Shown: one piece after another, positions 42,886 to 52,961 of the stretch | Layout: every line of letters begins with the position of its first letter | Position numbering within the stretch: position 1 is the first letter of the stretch | Assembly: GCA_017502125.1 (NCBI GenBank) | Contig: JAFVVN010000034.1 | Span: 16,288 to 80,287, forward strand | DNA: 64,000 bases | From: Bacteroidales bacterium | GTDB taxonomy: Bacteria > Bacteroidota > Bacteroidia > Bacteroidales > UBA932 | Direction: 5' to 3' | The notes under the pieces: model-generated | What the model was told of the DNA's origin: nothing | Database searches by the model: none | What the model saw: the letters and a program-made list of their open reading frames with translations, nothing else | Made by a program: the position numbers and the translations under genes

Positions 42886-43791
42886 ATGTCTGAGTACCAC
42901 ACGCCAGTACTGCTTGATGAAAGCGTTTCAGCTTTGATCGGCTCCACTTCGGGAATATATGCAGACGCCACATTCGGCGGAGGAGGACATAGCTCTGAAA
43001 TTCTCAGACGCCTGTCCCCCGAGGGTCGTCTCATATCCTTCGACAAAGACAGCGACGCCATTGCGAACAGACCCGACGACGAGAGGCTTACCCTCATCAG
43101 GAGCGATTTCAGGTGGATACACAACCACATCCTGAACCAGGGTTACAAGGACGGGATTGACGGAGTGCTTGCCGACCTCGGAGTATCCTCACATCAGTTC
43201 GACACGGCCGAACGCGGGTTCTCATTCAGATACGACGCTCCTCTTGACATGAGGATGAACCAGGAAGCCCAGAGCACCGCAGCCGACATAATCAACGGAT
43301 ATGAGCAGGAGGAACTCGAAAAGATAATGAGGCTTTATGGAGAAGTGGACAACAGCAGGAGGATAGCTCAGCTGATCTGCAAGGCCAGGGAGAATGCAGC
43401 AATCGAAACCACCGTCCAGCTTGGCAGGGCGATAGAAAGCGCACTCCCGAAGTTCGCCGAGCACAAATTCCTCGCCAAGGTGTACCAGGCTCTCAGGATC
43501 GAGGTCAACCAGGAGATGAAATCGCTCGAGAAGTTCCTGAGCGGAGCGGCAAAGTCTCTCAAGGAAGGAGGAAAGATGGTGATAATCACATATCATTCCC
43601 TTGAAGACAGGATGGTAAAGAACTTCATCAAGGCAGGAAACATAGAAGGCAAGGCTGAAAAGGATTTTTATGGAAATATGACGGCGCCTCTCAAAGCGGT
43701 CAACCGCAAGCCGATCCTCCCGCAGGAAAGCGAGATAGCGTCGAACACAAGAGCAAGAAGTGCAAAACTGAGGATAGCGGAAAAGGCATGA
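42886..43791 (+). CDS. rsmH: 16S rRNA (cytosine1402-N4)-methyltransferase
   Basis: 301 aa. Visible: the N-terminal YHTPVLLDESV, SAM-binding DATFGGGGHSSEIL at about 27, LADLGVSSHQFDTAERGFSF at about 98 (GVSSxQ), and MVIITYHSLEDRMVKNF at about 233. Its stop overlaps the ftsL ATG (ATGA). Confidence 0.95.
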   Translation: MSEYHTPVLLDESVSALIGSTSGIYADATFGGGGHSSEILRRLSPEGRLISFDKDSDAIANRPDDERLTLIRSDFRWIHNHILNQGYKDGIDGVLADLGVSSHQFDTAERGFSFRYDAPLDMRMNQEAQSTAADIINGYEQEELEKIMRLYGEVDNSRRIAQLICKARENAAIETTVQLGRAIESALPKFAEHKFLAKVYQALRIEVNQEMKSLEKFLSGAAKSLKEGGKMVIITYHSLEDRMVKNFIKAGNIEGKAEKDFYGNMTAPLKAVNRKPILPQESEIASNTRARSAKLRIAEKA

Positions 43792-44141
43792 AGGGAATGA
43801 AGAGAATACAGTGGAAAGCCATCGGAAAAGCTATCGGAGCCTTCTTCATCTCTCTCGGCAGGGGCGACCTCCTGCTGAGGATGAGAGTCGACAAGGCTCT
43901 ACCTTATATATTATATGCCTTTCTGCTTGGATGCATCAGCATATGGATGAGCTACAGGACTGAGCAGACCATGCTCAAGGTGGAGAAGAACAATGAGAGG
44001 CTGAGGACCCTGAAGATACACAATGCACAGATGACATACGAGCTGGTGGGGCTTGACAGGCTGAGCACGGTGGAATCAATGCTCAAGGAAATGGAATCGG
44101 AAGTGGCGGCTCCGCAGAAACCCGCCGATATATTGAAATAG
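43788..44141 (+). CDS. ftsL: FtsL-like cell-division protein
   Basis: 117 aa. A basic cytoplasmic N-terminus (about 30 residues), one membrane helix (YILYAFLLGCISIWM) and a periplasmic coiled coil (EQTMLKVEKNNERLRTLKI). Topology, size and position between rsmH and ftsI identify it, although FtsL sequences are poorly conserved. It would join FtsQ/FtsB and activate FtsW-FtsI. Confidence 0.8.
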   Translation: MKGMKRIQWKAIGKAIGAFFISLGRGDLLLRMRVDKALPYILYAFLLGCISIWMSYRTEQTMLKVEKNNERLRTLKIHNAQMTYELVGLDRLSTVESMLKEMESEVAAPQKPADILK

Positions 44142-46271
44142 ATGGAGACAAACGGAAATATACAGAAAAGAAAGACCGACAGAGTCAGCGTGATCCTGTG
44201 GGTCCTTTACTGTTTTTTTCTGGCATTGTCAATCGTCCTCATAGTGAAGATATGCGTTCTCCAGTTCGCATGGGAACCGGATCAGGAGCTTGTGAGATAT
44301 TTTCAACCGAAGAGGTATCTGCAGACCGAGAAGCCCGAGCGCGGAGCTATCATGGACTGCAACGGAAAACTTCTGGCGATCTCCACACCGATGTATAACA
44401 TAAACATGGACTGCACCGTGAGGAAGGAAGAGTTCGCAATGGCCAGGACGGCAAGAAGACGCGACTCACTTGAGAACGACTGGAAGGCCAAGGCATGGAA
44501 ACTGAGCCAGGAGCTGCCAAAGGTGCTGGTTGATGACAGCAAGACCGCCGAGGACTATTACAACCTGATAATAAGCAACCGTGAATCCAACCTGAAGGGC
44601 AGGAAGAACGTTCCGATTGCCAAGGGCATAGACCATGAGACCTACCTCAAGCTCAAGGAACTTCCTCTTTTCAACGAGGGACAGTTCAAGAGCGGAATGA
44701 TAAAGACGGAGATAGAAACCAGGCAGTATCCGTATGGCAGCCTTGCCGGAAGAGTGATCGGAGACGTCAGGATAAACAAGGAAAACCCTGAAGAAAGCCG
44801 TTTTGTGGGAATCGAGGGACAGTATGACTACATCCTGCACGGCAAGGAAGGAACGCAGTGGATGAAGCGCACGGACAGAGGGCTGATCGTGGATCAGGAC
44901 AGCGCAATAGTGGATGTGGTGCACGGACAGGATATCAGGACCACTCTGGATATAGACATACAGGACATCGCAGACAGGGCACTCAGGAGCAGGATTGCGG
45001 AGGACGAAGACATCGAGGGAGGCTGTGTCGTGGTGATGGAGGTCAAGACCGGAGCCGTGAAGGCGATGGTGAACCTGCAGAAGAACAGCAAGGGAGAGCT
45101 TGGAGAGAACTTCAACATGGCTATCGGAAGACCGGGTGAGCCGGGATCCATATTCAAGGCGGTGACTCTGGCGACTTTGCTCGAAGACGGCCATGTGAAG
45201 CTGAAGACGAGGATTCCTACCAACCACGGAAAGATGAACGACCTTAGCAAGATCAAGGACGACCAATACATCAAGAACTGGGAAAGGGAGCATAACACAG
45301 ACAGGATAAGCGTTCTGGACGGATTCAAGATATCTTCGAACTATGTGTTCAGAAGACTGGTCATAGACCACTATCAAGATGATCCTCAAGACTTTACGAA
45401 CAGACTGTATGAGTACCACCTGAGCGATTCATATGAGTTTGACCTGAAGGAAAGGGGCGGAACCAGCTCCAAGGTGCACGATTCGGGAAGCAAATACGAC
45501 CTCGCATCCACAGCGATCGGATATCGTGTCATGGAGACTCCGCTGAACATGGTCATGTTCTACAACGCCGTAGCCAACAACGGCAAGCTGATGAAGCCAT
45601 ACCTTATCGAATCATTCGAAGTGGAGGGAGAGAAGATCAAGGAATTCGGTCCTCAGATCCTCAACGGTTCCATCTTCTCCAAGGCTACTGCAGACACTTT
45701 GACAAGGGCGTTGAAGATGGTGACGCTGGAAGGAACTGCGACAAGGCTCAAGAACGCCAAGTGCGTGGTGGCAGGAAAGACAGGAACGGCAAGAATGGTG
45801 CTCAGTCCTGACGAGCTGCCGACTAAAAAGGACCGGTATGTGTCCATCAACGGAGAAAGGAAGTATCAGGCGACATTCGTGGGTTTCTTCCCGGCGGACG
45901 AGCCAAAATACACGGCAATAGTAGCCGTATACACCAAGCTGACCAGGGCAAGCGTCTACGGTGGAGTGATTCCGGCGCTGACCTTCAGGGAGATAGTAGA
46001 CAACCTCTGGTCACTTGACAGCACCTGGGGAGAGACATTCCAGGCAAGGGCAAAGGTTCCGGAAATGCGTCCGGACTATATAGGAACACGAAAAGGAAGT
46101 TCGATCCCGGTTCCAGACGTAATGGGAATGGGACTCAAGGATGCGATATATGCGATCGAGAACAACGGCTACAGGTGTCAGTACGAAGGGGTCGGACATG
46201 TCATAAGCCAGATTCCGTCAGCAGGACAGAACTGTGCGAAAGGTGAATTGATAAAACTTGTGCTCAAATGA
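44142..46271 (+). CDS. ftsI: Septal peptidoglycan transpeptidase FtsI (class B PBP) with PASTA domain
   Basis: 709 aa, longer than E. coli FtsI (588). One N-terminal membrane helix (about 17-38), a pedestal dimerisation domain (RGAIMDCNGKLLAIS), then the transpeptidase: catalytic SxxK in PGSIFKAVTL, SxN in SSNYVFRRL, KTG in VAGKTGTARMV. A single C-terminal PASTA domain (IPVPDVMGMGLKDAIYAIE) is typical of Bacteroidota. Cross-links peptidoglycan at the septum. It begins directly after the ftsL stop and overlaps murE by ATGA. Confidence 0.95.
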   Translation: METNGNIQKRKTDRVSVILWVLYCFFLALSIVLIVKICVLQFAWEPDQELVRYFQPKRYLQTEKPERGAIMDCNGKLLAISTPMYNINMDCTVRKEEFAMARTARRRDSLENDWKAKAWKLSQELPKVLVDDSKTAEDYYNLIISNRESNLKGRKNVPIAKGIDHETYLKLKELPLFNEGQFKSGMIKTEIETRQYPYGSLAGRVIGDVRINKENPEESRFVGIEGQYDYILHGKEGTQWMKRTDRGLIVDQDSAIVDVVHGQDIRTTLDIDIQDIADRALRSRIAEDEDIEGGCVVVMEVKTGAVKAMVNLQKNSKGELGENFNMAIGRPGEPGSIFKAVTLATLLEDGHVKLKTRIPTNHGKMNDLSKIKDDQYIKNWEREHNTDRISVLDGFKISSNYVFRRLVIDHYQDDPQDFTNRLYEYHLSDSYEFDLKERGGTSSKVHDSGSKYDLASTAIGYRVMETPLNMVMFYNAVANNGKLMKPYLIESFEVEGEKIKEFGPQILNGSIFSKATADTLTRALKMVTLEGTATRLKNAKCVVAGKTGTARMVLSPDELPTKKDRYVSINGERKYQATFVGFFPADEPKYTAIVAVYTKLTRASVYGGVIPALTFREIVDNLWSLDSTWGETFQARAKVPEMRPDYIGTRKGSSIPVPDVMGMGLKDAIYAIENNGYRCQYEGVGHVISQIPSAGQNCAKGELIKLVLK

Positions 46272-47743
46272 GACTTGACAGGATATTGAAGGACAGCAGC
46301 TGTCTGTATGACAGCACATATGCTGCGACCGAGGTAAGTACGGTCTGCTGCGATTCGAGGAAGGTTTCCCACGGGTCGCTGTTCGTTGCCATCAAGGGAT
46401 ATGCCAGCGACGGGCATGACTATATAGCCGCATCCATAGGGAAAGGCGCTCGTGTGATTGTCTATGAAGATCAGGCTGCATTTGAAGCGCAGACTGCCAC
46501 AATGGATCTGGAGGGAGTGGTTGCGGTGAAGACGGAATCGTCGAGGCACGCAATGGCCGTAATCGCAGCAAACTTCCATGACAATCCGTCCAATAAGCTC
46601 ACCCTTGTGGGAATCACAGGCACAAATGGAAAGACGACAACGGTGACACTTCTGCACAGGATGTTCACAGCAATGGGATACAACTGCGGACTTCTTTCCA
46701 CAATAGCAAATTATGTGGGTACAAGAGGGACAGAGGCGACGAACACCACATCCGATCCGCTGACCATCAACTCTCTGCTTGCAGAGATGGTCGATGCCGG
46801 ATGCGAATACTGCTTCATGGAGGTGAGTTCTATCGGAGTGGAACAGGAGAGGATCACAGGACTGAAATTCAAGGCCGGAATATTCTCTAACCTTACCCAT
46901 GACCACCTGGATTATCACAAGACCTTTGCCGAGTACCTCAGATGCAAGAAGCTTTTCTTCGACACACTGCCTGCAGATGCCTTTGCCATCACAAACATCG
47001 ATGACAGGAACGGCATGGTCATGATACAGAACACCAAGGCCAAGGTGGTGACCTATTCGCTCAGAAGCATGGCTGACCACACCAGCCGAATTGTGGAGCA
47101 GAGCTTCGAAGGAATGCTCCTCAGGACTGACGGAGTGGAGAGCTGGAGCTGCCTCATAGGTCAGCACAATGCATACAACCTCCTTGCGATATACACCACA
47201 GCCGTGGTACTCGGAGCCGACCCGGAGGAGACACTCGTGGCTATGAGCACACTCAGACCGGCTCCAGGAAGGTTAGAAAACATCAAAGGACCGAAGGATA
47301 TCTCAGTGATCATAGATTACGCCCACACACCTGACGCTCTTGAAAACGTACTCAAGACCCTCAGGGAGATTGCACCGGGAAGAGAGCTTATATGCGTGTT
47401 CGGCTGCGGTGGTGACAGAGACAGGAGCAAACGTCCCGAGATGGGGCTCATAGCCCAGAAGATGGCAGACAGGATCATCGTCACCTCGGACAACAGCAGG
47501 ACCGAAAAGACCACCGACATCATGAATGACATAAAGTCGGGCATGGACATATCCGGAAAGGCCAGGTCGCTTTTCATCGAAGACAGGGAACAGGCCATCC
47601 GCACGGCGATAATGCTGGCCGGAGAAGGTGCCACGATCCTTCTGGCAGGAAAGGGACACGAGACCTACCAGATCACAGGAACGGAAAAGAGACATTTTGA
47701 CGAGAAGGAAATCGTAAGTGAAGCATTCAAGACAATAGAATAG
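46268..47743 (+). CDS. murE: UDP-MurNAc-tripeptide synthetase MurE
   Basis: 491 aa. ATP loop GITGTNGKTTTVTLLHRMF at about 112, Mur ligase centre and C-terminal domains present (IIDYAHTPDALENVL, VFGCGGDRDRSKRPEMG). Adds the third stem residue. The amino-acid selectivity motif, DNPR in meso-diaminopimelate-adding enzymes, reads DNSR here (TSDNSRTEK), so the substrate is probably diaminopimelate but one motif residue is changed. mraY follows after 4 nt. Confidence 0.93.
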   Translation: MRLDRILKDSSCLYDSTYAATEVSTVCCDSRKVSHGSLFVAIKGYASDGHDYIAASIGKGARVIVYEDQAAFEAQTATMDLEGVVAVKTESSRHAMAVIAANFHDNPSNKLTLVGITGTNGKTTTVTLLHRMFTAMGYNCGLLSTIANYVGTRGTEATNTTSDPLTINSLLAEMVDAGCEYCFMEVSSIGVEQERITGLKFKAGIFSNLTHDHLDYHKTFAEYLRCKKLFFDTLPADAFAITNIDDRNGMVMIQNTKAKVVTYSLRSMADHTSRIVEQSFEGMLLRTDGVESWSCLIGQHNAYNLLAIYTTAVVLGADPEETLVAMSTLRPAPGRLENIKGPKDISVIIDYAHTPDALENVLKTLREIAPGRELICVFGCGGDRDRSKRPEMGLIAQKMADRIIVTSDNSRTEKTTDIMNDIKSGMDISGKARSLFIEDREQAIRTAIMLAGEGATILLAGKGHETYQITGTEKRHFDEKEIVSEAFKTIE

Positions 47744-47747
47744 AGAC

Positions 47748-49031
47748 ATGATATATCATCTGATAGAATACTTAAAGGAAATCGGGGTGGACATTCCGGG
47801 AGGAGGACTGTTCAACTACCTGTCATTCAGAGCCATTGCAGCAACCACAATAGCTCTGATGATCTCGATATTCGCAGGAAAGAGAATAATCAGGAAGATT
47901 CAGAAGAAGCAGATCGGAGAAGAGATCCGCGACCTGGGACTTGAGGGACAGATGCAGAAGAAGGGCACCCCTACCATGGGAGGAATCATAATATTCCTGG
48001 CAATCGTAATACCTGTCCTCCTGTTTGCAGACCTGACCAACATATACACCATACTTCTTCTGATAAGCACCGTATGGTTCTTCCTTATAGGTTTTGCAGA
48101 CGACTATATAAAGGTCTTCAAGAAGAACAAGGAAGGAATGAGTGCCAAGGCAAAGCTGGCTGCACAGTCTCTTCTGGGACTTGCCATAGGTCTCGCAGTA
48201 TGCTTCAGCGACCAGATTGTCATAAGGGAACAGGTGAATATAGAGGAAAGTACTTCTGTTTCAGCTACTTCGGACAGCACTGGCACGGCACAGATGGTGG
48301 AGAGACATGATGTCATCAAAAGCACAAAGACAACCATACCGTTCATCAAGAACCATGAGTTCGACTATAAGTGGCTCTCCCCTTTCAAGGGAAAGGCAGG
48401 CTGGTACTGCAAGTGGGCGATCTATGTGCTTATGATCATCGTCGTCATCACTGCATGCTCCAACGGAGTGAACCTTACGGACGGAATGGACGGTCTTGCC
48501 ACAGGAACGTCAGCAATAGTGGGTGTGGTGCTGGGAATATTCGCATGGCTTTCGGGCAACATACTCAATGCCGAATATCTTAACATCATGTACATCCCGG
48601 GAAGCGGAGAGCTTGCAGTATTCATGGCTGCATTCGTAGGCGCGCTTGTAGGCTTCCTCTGGTACAACTCATTCCCGGCTCAGGTGTTCATGGGAGACAC
48701 AGGCAGCCTCATGCTGGGAGGAATCATCGGAGTCTGCGCGATTCTGATCAGGAAGGAGCTCCTGCTGCCCATCCTCTGCGGAATCTTTTTCGTGGAAAGC
48801 CTCTCGGTGATGATGCAGACCTTGTGGTTCAAATATACCAGAAAGAAATATGGTGAAGGAAGAAGGATATTCAAGATGGCACCGCTCCATCACCACTACC
48901 AGAAGGAAGGCATTCCAGCTCTTATCAAGAGACCGGTGAAGGCAATACCTGAGGCAAAGATCGTGGTGAGGTTCTGGATCATAGGAATCATCCTCGCAGT
49001 GGTTACAATAGCATTGTTGAAAGTAAGATAA
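47748..49031 (+). CDS. mraY: Phospho-MurNAc-pentapeptide transferase MraY
   Basis: 427 aa, ten membrane helices. Visible: the N-terminal GTPTMGG, the Asp-rich loop FADDYIKV at about 120, the catalytic NLTDGMDGLATG at about 242, MGDTGSLMLGG at about 317 and the C-terminal MAPLHHHYQKEGI. It carries a longer periplasmic insertion (about 160-215) than the E. coli enzyme (360 aa), as in other Bacteroidota. Makes lipid I on undecaprenyl phosphate. Confidence 0.96.
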   Translation: MIYHLIEYLKEIGVDIPGGGLFNYLSFRAIAATTIALMISIFAGKRIIRKIQKKQIGEEIRDLGLEGQMQKKGTPTMGGIIIFLAIVIPVLLFADLTNIYTILLLISTVWFFLIGFADDYIKVFKKNKEGMSAKAKLAAQSLLGLAIGLAVCFSDQIVIREQVNIEESTSVSATSDSTGTAQMVERHDVIKSTKTTIPFIKNHEFDYKWLSPFKGKAGWYCKWAIYVLMIIVVITACSNGVNLTDGMDGLATGTSAIVGVVLGIFAWLSGNILNAEYLNIMYIPGSGELAVFMAAFVGALVGFLWYNSFPAQVFMGDTGSLMLGGIIGVCAILIRKELLLPILCGIFFVESLSVMMQTLWFKYTRKKYGEGRRIFKMAPLHHHYQKEGIPALIKRPVKAIPEAKIVVRFWIIGIILAVVTIALLKVR

Positions 49032-49041
49032 CAACGGATAT

Positions 49042-50376
49042 ATGTCAAGAGTAGTAGTTTTAGGTGGTGGAGAAAGCGGCGTCGGTTCAGCCGTTCTCGC
49101 AAAGGTAAAAGGATTCGATGTATTTCTTTCGGACATGGGCAGACTGTCCGAAAAATATGTATCGATGCTTGAAGAGTGGAATATCCCGTATGAGCAGGGA
49201 GGCCATTCGGAAGATCTCATCCTCAACGCGGATGAAGTGATCAAGAGCCCGGGTATTCCGGAGACTGCGCCTATGGTGCAGAAGGTGCTTGACAAGGGTA
49301 TCGGCGTGATATCCGAGATCGAGTTCGCAGGAAGATACGACCAGGCGAAGAAGGTGTGCATCACCGGAAGCAACGGTAAGACCACCACGACATCACTCAT
49401 ATATCATCTCCTCCAGCAGGCCGGTCTCAATGTGGGTCTCGGCGGAAATATCGGAAAAAGCTACGCCTACCAGGTGGCGACCGAGCAGCACGACATCTAC
49501 GTTCTGGAACTCAGCAGCTTCCAGCTCGACAACGTATATGACTTCAAGGCCGACATCGCCATCATCACCAACATCACACCGGACCATCTTGACAGATACC
49601 AGTATAACATGGAGAACTACGTGAGGTCCAAGTTCCGCATCACACGGAACATGTCCAGCGAAGACTGCTTCATTTTCTGCTCTGACGATGAGATCACAGT
49701 GAACCATCTGAACCAGATCGTCGTAAAGGCGAAGCAGCTCCCGTTCACCCAGAAGGGCGAAGTGGAGCAGGGAGCCTTCGTGAAGGAAGACAAGATGATC
49801 GTCAGATACAAGGAGCAGGAATGCGACATGTACCTTCAGGAACTCGCTCTAGGCGGAAGGCATAACCTGTACAACTCGATGGCGGCAGCTCTTGCAGCAA
49901 AGGCAATGGACATCGACAACGAGGTGATCAGGGATGGTCTTGCTTCATTCCAGCCGGTGGAACACAGGCTGGAGAAGGTGCTGAGCATCAGGGACGTCCT
50001 CTACATCAATGACTCAAAGGCAACCAATGTGGACGCTGCATGGTATGCCCTTGAGTGCCAGACCAGACCTGTGATATGGATCGTGGGCGGTACCGACAAG
50101 GGCAATGACTACTCTACCCTCGTGGAACTCGCCAGGGAGAAGGTAAAGGCAATCATATGCCTGGGTGTGGACAATGCAAAGATACACGCAGCATTCGAGG
50201 GTGTGGTTCCACAGATGTTCGACGTCACATCTGCACAGGATGCCGTCAAGACAGCAGACAGCATAGCTACCTCAGGTGATGTGGTACTCCTTTCGCCTTG
50301 TTGCGCGAGCTTTGACCTTTTCAAGAACTATGAAGACAGAGGCAGACAGTTCAAGGAGGCTGTAAGAAACCTTTAG
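49042..50376 (+). CDS. murD: UDP-MurNAc-L-alanine:D-glutamate ligase MurD
   Basis: 444 aa. N-terminal UDP-binding VLGGGESGVGSAVLA, ATP loop ITGSNGKTTTTSLIYHLL at about 111, ELSSFQLD, ITPDHLDRY, and the C-terminal YINDSKATNVDAAWYAL. Cytoplasmic, adds D-Glu. Starts 10 nt after mraY. Confidence 0.95.
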   Translation: MSRVVVLGGGESGVGSAVLAKVKGFDVFLSDMGRLSEKYVSMLEEWNIPYEQGGHSEDLILNADEVIKSPGIPETAPMVQKVLDKGIGVISEIEFAGRYDQAKKVCITGSNGKTTTTSLIYHLLQQAGLNVGLGGNIGKSYAYQVATEQHDIYVLELSSFQLDNVYDFKADIAIITNITPDHLDRYQYNMENYVRSKFRITRNMSSEDCFIFCSDDEITVNHLNQIVVKAKQLPFTQKGEVEQGAFVKEDKMIVRYKEQECDMYLQELALGGRHNLYNSMAAALAAKAMDIDNEVIRDGLASFQPVEHRLEKVLSIRDVLYINDSKATNVDAAWYALECQTRPVIWIVGGTDKGNDYSTLVELAREKVKAIICLGVDNAKIHAAFEGVVPQMFDVTSAQDAVKTADSIATSGDVVLLSPCCASFDLFKNYEDRGRQFKEAVRNL

Positions 50377-50379
50377 AAG

Positions 50380-51801
50380 ATGAGCAAGGACAGCAGAAGA
50401 CATAATGAATCCAGCAAGGGAGGATTCTGGAACTTCATCGACAATATCGAAGGTGATAAGGTCGTGTGGGTCATTGTGTTCATGCTGATCATAATATCGG
50501 TTCTCGCCATATTCTCATCCACTTCCCTCCTTAAGGAAGGCAGCAAGGACAGGATGGACTTCATCAAGGACCACATAATTGTCGTGGGAGTAGGTCTCGG
50601 CCTTATATCCGTCCTTTACAACATCAGGAAAATCGGGGTTTTCCGTGTCCTGTCGCAGCTCGGATTCGGGCTGTCGTTCCTTCTCCTCCTTCTGCTTGAC
50701 CTGCATGTGAAGATTCCCGGAGTGCTGAAGGCGGAATATATAAACGGAGCATGGCGTACACTCAGCATCGCAGGATTTCAGGTGCATGTCTTCGAAGTGG
50801 TGAAGGTGTCTATGGTGCTCTATCTCGCATGGGCCCTTCATGCATTCAAGGAAGATCAGGAGGCCCTGCGTAAACGCCAGAAGAGCAAATACATGAAGCT
50901 TGCCAATTCCTTTGCCGGAAGCAAACTCGACTTTCTGAGCAGGCCGTTCTGGAAAAGGACCATATATATGTATCTTCCCATCCTCATAACTTGCGTGATG
51001 GTACTCATGGGAAGCGGATCGAGCGCACTATTCATAGGTGCCATACTCATTGCTGTCCTTCTCATCGGAGGAGCTCCCTTCAAGGAAATCGGAAGTGCTG
51101 CAGCAATAGGTCTCGGACTCCTTCTTGCTATTGTGGGACTGTACAACGCGACCGACGGAAAGGTGTTCCCGATCTTTGAAAGAGTCGCGACAATGACCAC
51201 CAGATTCGAAGCGGAATATGATGTGGACAATCTCAAGACGCTACGGAAGGGCTCAAGAGAATTCTATGAGGAACTGGACAAGATCAAGCAGCCTTACAGC
51301 GCAAAGATAGCCGTGCATGAGGGAGGAATCACAGGAAAAGGAATAGGAGGAAGCACTCAGAAATATGTGGTTTCAAATATATATGGAGACTATATGTTCA
51401 GTTTCATAATTGAAGAATACGGTCTTTTCGGAGGAATACTCGTAATACTTCTGTATGTCAGCCTCCTGGCAAGAGGGGCCTTGATTGCAAGCAAGTGCAC
51501 GAATGAATATGCAAAGATCGCCGTGGGAGGACTGAGCGTCCTGATAACGGGCCAGGCCTTCATGCATATGATGGTGAATACGGACATAGGACCGATGACA
51601 GGACAGACCCTGCCTCTGATAAGTCACGGAAGCTTTGCCTTCATTGTCTTCTGCATCGCGTTCGGGGTCATCCTCTCCATAAGCAGGATGGCGCGAAAGC
51701 AGATTCAGGAAGAGGAAGAGGCAGCGGTGCCACTCTATGAGGGTGAACGTGACGACATACAGGCAAGTCTGGACATACTGGAACAGATAGATGAATTATA
51801 A
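50380..51801 (+). CDS. ftsW: Peptidoglycan glycosyltransferase FtsW
   Basis: 473 aa, SEDS family with about ten membrane segments. Visible: the AWRTLSIAGFQVH loop, SGSSALFIGAILI, GGITGKGIGGSTQKY and the C-terminal GQTLPLISHGSFAFIVFC, the classic SEDS signature near the catalytic cavity. Polymerises septal glycan from lipid II with FtsI. 3 nt after murD; its stop is one base before the chosen murG ATG. Confidence 0.94.
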   Translation: MSKDSRRHNESSKGGFWNFIDNIEGDKVVWVIVFMLIIISVLAIFSSTSLLKEGSKDRMDFIKDHIIVVGVGLGLISVLYNIRKIGVFRVLSQLGFGLSFLLLLLLDLHVKIPGVLKAEYINGAWRTLSIAGFQVHVFEVVKVSMVLYLAWALHAFKEDQEALRKRQKSKYMKLANSFAGSKLDFLSRPFWKRTIYMYLPILITCVMVLMGSGSSALFIGAILIAVLLIGGAPFKEIGSAAAIGLGLLLAIVGLYNATDGKVFPIFERVATMTTRFEAEYDVDNLKTLRKGSREFYEELDKIKQPYSAKIAVHEGGITGKGIGGSTQKYVVSNIYGDYMFSFIIEEYGLFGGILVILLYVSLLARGALIASKCTNEYAKIAVGGLSVLITGQAFMHMMVNTDIGPMTGQTLPLISHGSFAFIVFCIAFGVILSISRMARKQIQEEEEAAVPLYEGERDDIQASLDILEQIDEL

Positions 51802-51802
51802 T

Positions 51803-52933
51803 ATGAGATATAGAACACTCAAGGTCATAATAAGCGGAGGGGGTACGGGAGGACATATCTTCCCTGCCCTTTCCATCGCTAATAAACTGAAGGAAGTCAA
51901 TCCCGACACCGAAATTCTTTTCGTCGGTGCAGAAGGAAGGATGGAGATGGAGAAGGTACCGGCAGCCGGATACAGGATAATCGGGCTGCCCATCGCCGGG
52001 CTGCAGAGGAAGCTGACACTCAGCAATCTTGCCCTGCCATTCAAGGTGATGAAAAGCATCAGGATGGCGCGCAGAACCTTGAAGGAATTCAAACCTGACA
52101 TCGCAATCGGAGTTGGAGGTTACGCGAGCGCTCCCCTTCTTTGGGCAGCGGGACAGTTGGGGATTCCGACGCTGATTCAGGAGCAGAACGGATTTGCAGG
52201 ACTGACAAACAAGATACTGGGAAAGAAGGCCAGGAGCATATGTGTGGCATACGAAGGGATGGAGAGGTTCTTCCCGGCTGAGAGAATCGTGCTGAGCGGA
52301 AATCCGATAAGGAAGGATATCGTACCTGCAACCGCGCAGATGAGAAAAGAAGGATATGATTTCTACGGTCTGGACCCGGAGAAAAGACATATATTCATCG
52401 TGGGAGGAAGCCTCGGAAGCAGGACCCTCAACGAGGCGATGCAGGGCTGGATTATGGACGGATGCCCTGGCGGGAAGGACATGGAGGTCATCTGGCAGTG
52501 CGGAAAATACTACAGGCCTTCAGTGGACAGGTTCATGGAGGAGATGAAATCAGCCGGCAAGGACGTATCATGGATCCGCCACTCGGACTTCATACAGAGG
52601 ATGGATCTGGCATATGCTGTGGCTGATGTGGTGATATCACGTTCGGGAGCAAGTTCAGTGTCGGAATTGTGTGCCGCCCACAAGGCGACCATATTCGTAC
52701 CTTCCCCAAATGTGACTGAAGACCACCAGACCCATAATGCCATGGCCCTCGTGAACAAGGAGGCCGCCCTCATAGTCAGGGACGCAGAAGCAAGGGAGAA
52801 ACTGATGGAAACTGCCTGCGGGCTGCTGGAAGACACGGAGAAGATTGCCAGACTGGAGAAGAACATCTCGGAACTGGCACTGCGTGATGCCGCAATGACC
52901 ATAGTGGACGAAATTTACAGAATACTGGAATAA
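51803..52933 (+). CDS. murG: UDP-GlcNAc:lipid I GlcNAc-transferase MurG
   Basis: 376 aa from ATG 51803; an ATG at 51791 overlaps ftsW and adds four residues. GT-B enzyme with IISGGGTGGHIFPALS at the N-terminus, GVGGYASAPLLWAA at about 105, and the C-terminal SRSGASSVSELCAAHKATIFVPSP with ATP/UDP-sugar contacts. Converts lipid I to lipid II on the inner face of the membrane. Confidence 0.95.
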   Translation: MRYRTLKVIISGGGTGGHIFPALSIANKLKEVNPDTEILFVGAEGRMEMEKVPAAGYRIIGLPIAGLQRKLTLSNLALPFKVMKSIRMARRTLKEFKPDIAIGVGGYASAPLLWAAGQLGIPTLIQEQNGFAGLTNKILGKKARSICVAYEGMERFFPAERIVLSGNPIRKDIVPATAQMRKEGYDFYGLDPEKRHIFIVGGSLGSRTLNEAMQGWIMDGCPGGKDMEVIWQCGKYYRPSVDRFMEEMKSAGKDVSWIRHSDFIQRMDLAYAVADVVISRSGASSVSELCAAHKATIFVPSPNVTEDHQTHNAMALVNKEAALIVRDAEAREKLMETACGLLEDTEKIARLEKNISELALRDAAMTIVDEIYRILE

Positions 52934-52961
52934 TTTCTAAGACATCAATTACAGAAAGGAT

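Noticed and set aside
44466-45419. 317-codon antisense frame over ftsI
   Set aside because: Entirely inside ftsI, low-complexity His/Val-rich translation, no start signal.
46178-47167. 329-codon antisense frame over the ftsI end and murE
   Set aside because: Shadow of murE; no recognisable motif, and it crosses the ftsI-murE junction.
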